Below are positions 55,200 through 64,000 of a stretch of 64,000 bases of DNA, one piece after another. This DNA comes from Undaria pinnatifida (lineage: Eukaryota; Sar; Phaeophyceae; Laminariales; Alariaceae), in contig JABAKD010000023.1 of assembly GCA_012845835.1 (NCBI GenBank), positions 11,440,427 through 11,504,426 of the forward strand. The letters run 5' to 3'. The notes under the pieces were generated by a model. It did no database searches and was not told where the DNA came from. It saw only the letters and a list, made by a program, of their open reading frames with translations. A program made the position numbers and the translations under genes. Positions within the stretch are counted from its first letter, which is position 1; each line of letters opens with the position of its first letter.

Positions 55200-55915
55200 A
55201 GACATCCGTTCGAAAACAGCCACTCTTACAAGCGGCGTATTAGCTGTAACAACACGCTAATCTCGGGCAGGCAATACCTGCCAGGTCTTCGTTACTAGTG
55301 GACAGCTCTTTCAAATCAGACCAACCGATGAAAGACAGCTCTTCAAGCATCCCGACGAACACGCAACTAATGAATGAGCTACTAGTGACGACCTGCTCGC
55401 GAAGAGCACGCACCACATAAGGAGAGCACGAGCTACCTGCTACATCGTACCCTGTTGTTGTAATACACAGCTACAGGTAGGCTGTTCGAGGTGCCAGGAT
55501 GGCCGCAACAATAGTAGTACTAGTGTCCGCCAATACCTAGTTGACAGTTTTCTGCACTCGTAGAAATTATGTTTCAACTACCATACTGACTGTGTTGCAG
55601 CGTTTGTTTGATGCTGCAATGAATAACTGCTACGGTGGTATCGGCATTATCGAAGGATCCGAAGCGTGAAATACGCCGAATCAGAGCCGTTGACGAATAA
55701 CGCCGGTCGGCACAATCCTAACCAAAGCTCGGCACAATCCGGCACAACCCAAACGAAGACTCGGGGCTGAGATGCTAAATTGCCGGCATATAGGCCTGGC
55801 ACACACCGGCCTGATAAAAAGAAACTACTGCAGTGCATTTACAGCCGTGGTACACGTGCGCACAAGCGCGTGGCTCTGGGCGGCATAAAATGCAACAGTA
55901 TAATTGTCTAGGCTT
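55200..55915. other. No gene seen
   Basis: Mixed sequence. CACAATCC(T/G)-type and TGGCACACACCGGCC words near 55,710-55,815 recall the GGCTGGCACATGCCGG words of 30.5-31.2 kb, but the match is short. Confidence 0.4.
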
Positions 55916-55920
55916 CTCAT

Positions 55921-55957
55921 GGGTGCCGGAGACGGCACCCGGCATTCTCCGGCACCC
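55921..55957. other. Two mutually exclusive GC hairpins
   Basis: GGGTGCCGGAGA (55,921-55,932) pairs perfectly with TCTCCGGCACCC (55,946-55,957). Alternatively GGGTGCCG pairs with CGGCACCC (55,933-55,940) around a GAGA loop. The two structures compete for the same 5' arm. Confidence 0.7.
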
Positions 55958-56369
55958 TTGCCTCGGAACGAGAGAGATGCCGGCTTCGCCGCCCAAGCAT
56001 AGCACTCAAGCATAACCGACACACTGGACTAGTAGTGGTTGAACGGGTAATGTGCCAATGCCAAGAGGCGTACTTTGCTGTGGTGGGCGGTGGTCTCACG
56101 CGATGACAGGTGGTGGTGGGGTGACTAATACCTTATCAAAGAGTAGTGAACATTCTTTAAGCTTCCGGGTCATGACAGGTATGCCACACATCAGGCCGTA
56201 GAGAATGACACGAGGGCCGATATAGGACCTATTTGTCGGATCGTGGGGCACACACGTCAGATAAGATTCTACCTATACATGATACGTCCAACCAAATACC
56301 CTCTGTTGCAAAGCTCTAGACTGTACCCCTCTTGCAAACCTCCCCTAACAGCAGTACCCTTCGACAACA

Positions 56370-56668
56370 GCAGCATTAGTAGTAGTAATAGTAGCAGCAG
56401 TGGCAGTAGCGATAGCAGCAGGAGCAGCGGTAGCAGCAGCAGAATAATAGTGGTAGTGGTACCAGTGGCAGTGGTAGTGGTAGTAGTAGTTAGTAGTTAG
56501 TAGTAGTAGTAGTAGTAGTAAGTAGTTAGCAGTTAGCAGTTAGTAGAAGTAGCAGTCGTAGTAGTAGCAGTAGCAGCAGCAGTAGTAGTAGTAGTAGTAG
56601 CAGCAGAGGTGGTACTAGCAGTAGTAGTAGTGGCAGTAGTGGTAATAGTAGTAGTAGTAGTTGAAGTG

Positions 56669-56722
<54 letters not shown>

Positions 56723-56740
56723 ATAGTAGTAGTATGGTAA
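56370..56740. repeat. AGT/AGC compound microsatellite
   Basis: About 370 bases of AGT, AGC, AGTAGC and GGTAGT units with a TTAGTAGTTAG interruption; leucine-rich readings on the minus strand are artefacts. 56,760-57,390 contains no recognised gene. Confidence 0.93.
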
Positions 56741-57399
56741 TATTACAACATTTTTTATTAGGTTTCCCCTTCAACCATGAGTACAGCTTATGGGAGATAA
56801 GGCAGCAAACCCTACTGTAAACTATTGCACTCAGGGATGAGAATAACGCCGACATTGATCAATTAGCTGCGCGTAACTACGTGAAATCAGTTTTTTGGTT
56901 TATTACCCATCATTGGGTATTGCGCCGGGACGCAATCCATCCATCCCCGGTGCAAGTATCTGAACCGTGCCTCGCGGTGATGTTGCCGTCAAAGAAACAT
57001 TATAAAATGTGGACCTTGCGATGCTAGTAGGCTAGATACCCTCGTCTTCTTCGCCATGAAGATCCTCGCATGTCTCACCCTGACTCCAGACTGACTCCAC
57101 CTTTTAGGCTCCGATTCGTGACAGTATCATCCCACGTACCGGTACTATTAATAAGTTTGTACATACTACGTTGTTGGATCACAACGCACCCCCGGCTCAG
57201 GTCAGCCCGGCTATATTATGAAAATAAAAATACACTCCAGCTGTGAGATCGAATATTTTGTCGAAACTCATCTTTGCAAGCTGTGTGATACTCCGATCGC
57301 GCGTATTACGGGCTGTGTGTCCTCATTTAAAGATATAGCTCGGCGACTCCCCTTGCAACTACATACAGTGTAGCTATCAGGGTCAGCAGGATGATGTTA

Positions 57400-58620
57400 G
57401 GCAGTCTGTGCGCGGAAACTATAAAACCCGTTTCTGAGGGGGACAAAATCTGACAGCTGTGGAAGGAAATGCATCAGTTTATCAAGTGAATCCTGTGAGT
57501 CGAATATCCGGTGAGGAGAGGGCGGAGTTTTTAAGGACGTGGGGGCCTGATTTTGATTAAAAGGGGGGCGGGAGGAGGGGAGGGGGGGGAGGGGACGGGT
57601 GGGGTATGATAGGTCTTTTTGTGCCTGGAAACTATAAATCCTTTCAAGGGGATAAATCTGACGGTTTTGGGAAAAAAAAAAAAATGATGCACCAGTTTTT
57701 ATCATGGGGAGGGGGGGTTGGGGCGGGGGTGGGGCGTGTGGGGCAGCTCAATCTGTGCGTGGAAACTATACATTATTTTGAAGGGATAAATGTGACGGTT
57801 TTGAAAAGAATGCATCAGTTTATCATGTATATCCTGGGGTAAGCCGTACAATCAGTGAGTAGAGAGAGGGCGGAGTGTTCGAGGGGGTGGGGTTGGGATG
57901 GGTTGGGGGGGGGTTGGGGAGGTGGGGGTTGGGGGCGGGGGGGGGGGAAAGGAAGGGTTTTAGGTGAGGGGTTTGTTATACGTGTGGTGCTAGGTCCAGG
58001 CGATGGTACGGGTGGTGGGGAAGAAGGGGGCGTTCGGGGCGGGGGGGGGAAAAGCAGCGGCATGGATGGCTCTCGAAAGATGAGGTGATATCCTGTGCGT
58101 GAAGTGTTCATTAATCTGGCGGAATTCGATATTAGGTGGGGCGTTTGAGCAAGGGAGAGCGAGAAGGGGGGGGGGGAGATTATTTAGGAGGTTTAGGTCA
58201 CAAATAATATTCAAATACACTTCGGCTGTGAGATCAAAGATATGTAGGGGCTTGTTATACGCGTGGTGCTTGGTCTAGGCGATCGTGCGGGTGGTTGGAA
58301 AAGAGGGGGCGTTGGAGGAGGGGGGTTTTGGGGGGGGGGGGGGGGGGAAAGAATGAAAACTACGTCATGGATGGTAAGAAAGGTAATGACGTGATATCAA
58401 CTGCGTATAGGTGTTTATTACACTGGTCGATTTCGATTGTGAGTGGGGCGTTTGGACAAACTAGGCGGAAGGGGGGGGGGGGGGGTTATGAACAAGAGGG
58501 GTCAGGGGAGGGGGAGGGGAGGGGGGGGGGCGGGGGGCGGGACATTTCAATATGTGCGCGGAAACTATAAATCTTCAAAGGGGACAAACCCGACGATTGA
58601 AGCAATAAGACATCCCTTTA
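57400..58620 (+). repeat. G-rich tandem repeat with GGAAACTATAAA units
   Basis: Four copies of GTGCGxGGAAACTATAAA...GGGGA(T/C)AAA...CTGACGGTTTTG...ATGCA(T/C)CAGTTT begin at about 57,408, 57,620, 57,755 and 58,555. G-rich spacers contain runs up to about 18 G. A second pair (TTGTTATACG(T/C)GTGGTGCT) lies at 57,973 and 58,252. The strand is strongly purine-skewed. Confidence 0.78.
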
Positions 58621-58774
58621 TATCATCTGCCTGGTAATGTTTACTATTCTAGAAGGTTTGATGTTAGACGCAGCATGCAACCCAGTGTTTAAGTGTAGTA
58701 AATAACGTGTTAAATCTTCATAATTTGTTTTTGTATGATACATGGACCGAAAGCCAGAATATTTTATAGAATAT

Positions 58775-59123
58775 TTGTAGTTACCATTATTTTCTGACAT
58801 TGCTAATTATAAGAAAGAGATACGTATTGCCAAATACAACAGGCGAGGTGATGTGGTCATGCACTGTTTGTCACCACCATTATACAGTTACCATTATTTT
58901 CTGACATCGCTAAATTATACGAAAGAGATACGTATTGCCAAATACAACATGCGAGGTTATGTATGTGGCCATGCACTGTCTCCGCCATTGAGCACTAGAG
59001 GGAGAAATGCGAATCGTCAGTTTTTAAGGAACGCTTGGTATACATGCGCTCAATTACGTTACCTCGTTAGTCATACTTGGTATACACGCGCTCAATTACG
59101 TTACCTCGTTAGTCATACTTCGC
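58775..59123 (+). repeat. Two direct duplications
   Basis: A 105-base pair sharing AAGAGATACGTATTGCCAAATACAACA (58,813 and 58,920) and GCCATGCACTGT-type ends, then a 45-base exact-looking pair CTTGGTATACA(T/C)GCGCTCAATTACG (59,034 and 59,079). Confidence 0.85.
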
Positions 59124-59464
59124 TTGGCATAGGTTGGGAGGCGATCATGCAGACGGTAAATACGAAATACCCTACGTAATGGGTTGGTAAGGTTGTTTAC
59201 CGCAATTTTAACACATCTGCCTGTGCTTCCTTTTCCAAATTATTATTGTCTCAAATAAATGTACGATTTCACGCCCATGATTTTTACCTTGCCGATGTGG
59301 GGCTCTGTGGTCGTCAATTTTAAGACAGAGATACATCCTACAAATACATCAGGCGAGGTATATATAAAACAAAAGAAACGCAGCACTCCCTCTCGCTGTA
59401 CTTTGATGTCTAGATGTTGCGCATATGGTTTATCACTACGCCGGTAGTTTTTCCATACTTAATG

Positions 59465-62286
59465 TACCGTTGTGGTCGTATCATTGGGCATTTTATCGTA
59501 CATACAACGGTTGGATACATTTTGTCAGGGAGTTCCATTGTCACTAATTGGCGTTTCTTGTGAGCCCTTGAGATCTTGAGATACAAACGGGAAGGTCCAT
59601 GGCCAATAGCATGACACTTCCCCGTGTGATAGCGAACGAACTATTGCATTGTGGACAAACGTACTCCGAGCCTACGAGGGGAAGTCCTCGGAGCTGATAC
59701 CACCGGGCCCGCGGGTCGAGCGAGTCGGTACAACTCAATTGAATCGGGTAAGTTCTGTTTACTGCCCAAAACGTGACCAATTTGCTCTTCGGAAACCGGA
59801 AAGCAGTGCTTTGCGTGTTGGTGTTGGACACCAGCCGAAAGCAATGGCAGACCCTACAGCAGCAAGAGGAGCGCGAGCGCAGGGCGCTGGCGGAGTCCAT
59901 TCTGCACGTCGAGGCGACCCGAGTTGATAGGAGGAGACAGGTCACCTAGGTTGGGTGGTGATGCTGCTATCCTCGAAGATATGCGCGAATTTTTTGTTGC
60001 CTACTCGGAGTACAAGCAGCAGGTGTATATCACAAAGCAATATGGAGGAGACCGGGTGCTCACAAGGAGGCGAGAGCTGGTAGATTCGGCGACCCAAATA
60101 ATGGTGGCTGATGAGTTCTACGATGACAAGCCCTGGGTCGACCTCCCCAAAGAGGTGCTACTGCAAGGGCTCAAAACGTTTACTGGCGCTAACATGCAGC
60201 AGACGAGTGATGAAGTTTTTGCCTCCAGATACTCCGTTTGCTGAAGATGGGTGCAAGCGTGCCAATAGCTAGCAGGGTGTTCATGCAAAAACGCGCCCTG
60301 CGGAAAGACCTTGCTGACAGCGGGCTCACGGAGGTAAAGCCCGACGGTCGGCAGTACTCGCTATAGCATGGCAAGGTGCTGGTTGACGCAACAGCGGCGG
60401 AAATCGGGCCACCCGAGTTCTGCCGCAAGATGGAAAAAAATATGCGTTTACTGACGCATTATTCAACATTATTGCAAAGCAGCAACGGGACCAAGCTGTA
60501 ATTGAGGCCAACGATGCTGAAGGTCGGCAAACGGCAAAGCGGCGTGACGACAGGTCGGTGGCTGCTGCGGGGACCAAGCCCCAGGAAAGTACTGCTGACG
60601 GGCACGACTCACGCGAGAGTGCTAAGGCCGCTGGTGTGAAAGCAGAGCGGAACCGTCGCTACGACAACGAGTGTTTTGTGTGTGGCAAGCAAGGTCACAA
60701 GCAGCGGGACTGCCCCCAAAACCAGCAGGGAAACCAGCAGGGTAAAAACCAGCAGGGTAAAAACCAGCAGGGTAAGGCGGGGAACGGCGTCCATGGCCAG
60801 AGCCACAGCCAGACCCCCATACGGCAGCAGCAGTCCACACGCGGTCCAGCTTAGCATACCCGGAGCATGACAACCGGGATGGCCCCTGTATCTGCCACCC
60901 CTCGAGCTAGTGCGTACAAGACCGCCTCAAAGGCGGTGGTTACGGAAACCGAACCTGCTGTGCCCGAACCATTTACGTAGAATGACGACGACTACGTGTA
61001 CATTCGCGTACCGCGGGAAAGGATGGTGTCAGTGGTTAATGGGCTCACCGAGACGGTGCAGCACCAGGTGTCCCAGAGCGCTGCGCAACAGGATGCAGCG
61101 TCAGTTCTTCACTCCGTTCCGGTGTAGCTGCCGGCACCCGCGTCACAGCAGTCGTGTGGTGATTCCAGCACCATTTCATACGCGCGTGTCTCGGTCTTAC
61201 AGCCGGGTGGAAGTGGTGATACCAGCGTGGATACGGTGGAGACGGAACCGCACTTGGAGGCCCTGACGCAGCACTTCGCGGGGCGTCTCGCGGTTCCCGG
61301 TGCTTCCGCGGCTGCTGAGGCCAAGGTGCTGATGGATTCTGGTTCAGGCATCACAGCTATATCGGAGGAGCTGGTAGAAGAACTTGCGAGGACAGCCAGG
61401 GATGACGCATACCGCGTTAACGCAGGCGTTTGTTGGGCACGAGCGTGTGGTGACTTCGATGGGCCAGGAGTGTGATATTGAGACGCAATCGTGTCTGCTC
61501 CACTTAACGATCGAAACTCCATGGGGACCAGTCCGGTTTACCATGCCGTTCATCGTGCTCCCGGGGGGAGGCGATGTGGTTGTCATCGGGCAGAAGACAC
61601 TGAGAGAGAAACTGGATATCGACGTCATGGCGCAGCTAAAGATATATGTACTGAAGGCACACGGGCGTCAACATGGCGCTGGGGTCAAACTTACAGCCTG
61701 CTGGGGGCGGACCCAGCGCTGGTGCTGTGCTGCGGGCGCGATGGCTGTCACGGTATTCGGGCCAGGGGGCGCCAGGTGACGTGGACGATGTTGTCACACT
61801 GGAGCCGCTGTCCCAACGACCAATGACATTCCAGAATTCCGAGGTGGAGATGCAGGGTCGTGTGGGCGCGTTGGAGACGGCGGTCGATGACACTGTTGAC
61901 CATAGCTTACCGCCGGGATGTGCCAACATGTTGCGCGATATCGTTTTTCGCACCCACCTTGACGTATTCCGTCGGGCATTGTCGGGTGATCCACCTGCGC
62001 GCGTGGAGCTCATGACGATGCGGCTTCATTCAGGTGCAAGGGTGGTGCGGGTGAAGCTCCCACCTGAACGTAATCGTCCACCGTGGAGTGCGACTGCCGC
62101 TCGGTGGTGACGACGATCAGCGTCGAGATGACGTGGGAAGGACTGGAGGAGGCGCAGAGCACCTGGGAGTCGGTGTCACGCGTGTTCCATGATGCGCCGG
62201 CCGTGTTGCGAAGAGAGCTCAAGGCGCTGCGGCTGAAGACGGATCAGAAACGGGGGCTTGTACAGCGGAATGGGCTGCGTTTGTGA
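59465..62286 (+). pseudogene. Ty3/gypsy-type retroelement copy 2 (gag-protease part)
   Basis: Same family as 41.06-44.87 kb. The 5' region shares GTGGTCGTATCA, ATACAACGGTTGGATAC and TACGAGGGGAAGTCCTCGG. Gag includes VADEFYDDKPWVDLPKEVLL (about 60,100) and an intact zinc knuckle CFVCGKQGHKQRDC (60,672-60,713), followed by a repeated NQQGK motif. The protease starts at 61,326 with VLMDSGSGITAISEELVE, keeping the catalytic DSG (61,335-61,343). The sequence then runs through VALETAVDDTVDH-like readings to a stop at 62,286. RT and integrase are absent. Several frameshifts and a TAG near 60,853 break the frame. Key motifs are better preserved than in copy 1. Confidence 0.78.
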
Positions 62287-62301
62287 TCATATTTTGGTTT
62301 G

Positions 62302-62302
<1 letters not shown>

Positions 62303-62335
<33 letters not shown>
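62303..62335 (+). repeat. Run of 33 G
   Basis: Uninterrupted G tract starting 17 bases after the gypsy copy 2 reading stops. From 62,340 to 62,780 nothing is recognised. Confidence 0.9.
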
Positions 62336-62779
62336 CGGATTGTGATGTTGATTTCCTGAGCTATCTGAAGTTTGAAATTCTAGTTTTTCTGACTTGGAGT
62401 TTCTGCGCAGGGCGCTGATAGTGCCTGACGCAGCCACAGCTAGCGGTTCGTCGCCGATGTGTGTGAACAGAGCATGTCCGGGGTTGATGCTGCTGTTTTA
62501 CTGGTGAAATACACATTCCATGTGTGGCCTGGGTTTAAGTTTCATGCGCAATAGGACGTGTAACCCGTGGTGCGTGGTATGCTTGAAAATGCATTGGTGA
62601 TGACGCGGCTGCTGAACAACAATTTTTCACGGTCAGTAGACGTGGTAGGTCTTAGGTCGCGATGAAACTGAGCACGATTTGTTGGACTTGATGACTGCCC
62701 AACGTACGGACAGCTATGTTTATCACAGCTACTCGGTTTGATTCAGCTTGTGGTTGGTAGCCCGAGATGGGCTTTTGGA

Positions 62780-63053
62780 GGGTGCTGCACCGCTGTGGTC
62801 GTATCATTGGGCATTTTATCGCACATACAACGGTTGGATACCTTTTGTCAGGGAGTTCCATTGTCACTATTGGCGTTTCTCGTGAGCTCTTGAGATCTTG
62901 AGATACAAAAGGGAAGGTCCACGGCCGACGGCATGGCACTTCCCCGTGTGATTGCGAACGAGATATTGCATTGTGGACAAACGCACTCCGAGCCTACGAG
63001 GGAAAGTCCTCGGAGCTGATACCACCGCGCCCGCGGTCGCGCGAGTCGGTACA
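62780..63053 (+). repeat. 5' fragment of gypsy family, copy 3
   Basis: Matches 59,465-59,732 closely (GTGGTCGTATCATTGGGCAT, CTTGAGATCTTGAGATACAAA, GGAAGTCCTCGGAGCTGATA-type words). It ends abruptly at GCGAGTCGGTACACC, where LINE sequence begins. Confidence 0.85.
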
Positions 63054-63130
63054 CCTAGGAGATAGATGGTGGCCACAGACGGCGAAACAGGAAGGGGATA
63101 TGATAAGCAAACATTTCATACGTAATCCTT
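63054..63130 (+). pseudogene. LINE 3' coding fragment
   Basis: CTAGGAGATAGATGGTGGCC and CAGGAAGGGGATA(T/G)GATAAGCAA match 46,534-46,606 of the LINE remnant at about 85% by eye. It encodes the C-terminal LGDR-x-WPQTA-x-QEGD reading. The junction with the gypsy fragment is immediate. Confidence 0.8.
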
Positions 63131-63189
63131 ACTATATAATACGCTAACGTCGTCATAATAATGATGACGTCCAAATTGATATTTAAAAC

Positions 63190-63450
63190 ATTCGGTTTCA
63201 GTATTCATTTTGCGTGACCCGCCCTACCGCTCGCACCCCGGCCCCCAGCGACCGCCCGCCACGCCCGCCTCACACATGAGCCCTCCGTGTCCCCGGCGAC
63301 ATAACGGCCGACGGTTCCCAACGCGGCCAGCAGGGAGCGTGAAAAGTCTCACCCGAGGATGGCTCGCGTTCTCCCCGCGAAGACGGAGAATCGTAAGAAA
63401 GTGGAAATCCCCACCCAGTTCCTCGCGTACCCGAGGTGCTGTGGTGCGTA
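63190..63450. other. GC-rich, no supported gene
   Basis: Pro/Arg-rich plus-strand reading (63,210-63,530) appears compositional. No domain. Confidence 0.35.
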
Positions 63451-63975
63451 CTGCTGAATTGCTGTGTGCTGCCGTTATGAATTGGTCCGCACGTACTGCT
63501 GCACTGTTGTTGTACTGCTGTGGTGGGTAGGTCGGTGGGTGGTGGTGGGTGGTGGGTGGTGGGTGGTGGTGGGTGGTGGGTGGTGGGTGGTGGGCGGTGG
63601 GTGGTGGGTGGTGGGTGGTGGGTGGTGGGTGGCGAGTGGTGGGTGCTAGGTGGTGGGTGGCGAGTGGTGGGTGCTAGGTGGTGGCGGCTCGCTCGCTCAT
63701 AATGTCGGGGGATCGTAAAAAAAAAAAATGTTTCCTACTTTGGGTACCGGTTTACAACCGTACGTACTACTGCATTGCTGTACTGCTGTATTGGGTTGGT
63801 CGGTGGGTGATGGGTGGGTGGTGGGTGCACTGGGTGGTGCCTGGTGGGTTGGTGGATCCTACTTTCGTACGTGGGTTCATGTTTTCGTGCTGTAGGGGTT
63901 GGCCTTAATTTTGGTACCGGTTTACTAGCAACACTACTGTTATTTTCTCCGTCATACCGGCCGGCACCTTGCATA
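63450..63975 (+). repeat. CTGCTGTAC / GGTGGGT dispersed repeat, copy 3
   Basis: TGCTGTACTGCTGT words bracket a GGTGGGTGGT array (63,530-63,670), then GGCGGCTCGCTCGCTC, a second CTGCTGTACTGCTGTA and another GGTGGGTGGTGGGTGCACTG tract. Same order, inverted, as 17.8-18.4 kb. Confidence 0.75.
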
Positions 63976-64000
63976 CTTCGGGAGTATCACCAATATATGG

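Overview
This is a eukaryotic nuclear window made almost entirely of mobile-element debris. GT-AG introns, dispersed tRNA-derived SINEs, and decayed LTR, LINE, Penelope, tyrosine-recombinase, Helitron and hAT elements rule out a prokaryote, an organelle or a virus. The mixture (a Penelope-like element with an N-terminal GIY-YIG domain, a tyrosine-recombinase element, OTU-bearing Helitron coding sequence, abundant short tandem repeats) would suit a large, repeat-rich protist or algal genome such as a stramenopile or other alga. The sequence alone does not fix the lineage. Only one small open reading frame (24,898-25,146) looks like an intact host-type coding exon.

Layout. 0.9-7 kb: two hAT transposase remnants on the minus strand, the second inside a long element rich in GGGACGGGA repeats, then a first tRNA-derived SINE (7.03-7.34 kb). 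7.7-9.7 kb: a CTGCTGTAC/GGTGGGT repeat and a CCATGG-rich palindromic array. 10.4-13.2 kb: a decayed Penelope-like retroelement whose GIY-YIG nuclease precedes the reverse transcriptase. 13.5-15.0 kb: a tandem duplication, one copy carrying a SINE insertion with target-site duplication while the other copy preserves the empty site. 16.7-20 kb: tandem repeats, a tRNA-like fragment and a 766-bp MITE with TTA target sites. 22.5 kb: a second, tRNA-Glu/Asp-like SINE. 24.2-27.8 kb: tandem repeats, the small GC-rich coding exon, and a Helitron coding remnant ending in an OTU-protease domain. 29-35.6 kb: SINE, tandem repeats and a mosaic of repeat blocks. 35.6-40.9 kb: a tyrosine-recombinase element with a CCCH-finger gag-like ORF, no reverse transcriptase, and repeated blocks at both ends. 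41-47.3 kb: a Ty3/gypsy pseudo-element followed by a decayed LINE. 48-55.2 kb: GTTAC-rich repeats, a TTA-flanked TIR element, a hAT-type element with terminal inverted repeats, and SINE bodies. 56-59 kb: microsatellite and extremely G-rich repeats. 59.5-63.1 kb: a second gypsy copy (gag-protease) and a third 5' fragment fused directly to a LINE 3' fragment. 63.4-64 kb: another copy of the CTGCTGTAC/GGTGGGT repeat.

The elements do not form a working pathway; they record nested insertion and decay. The strongest signals are the domain-permuted Penelope-like element, the gag-plus-recombinase element without reverse transcriptase, the OTU Helitron remnant beside a GC-rich exon, and a SINE whose empty site is preserved a few hundred bases away.
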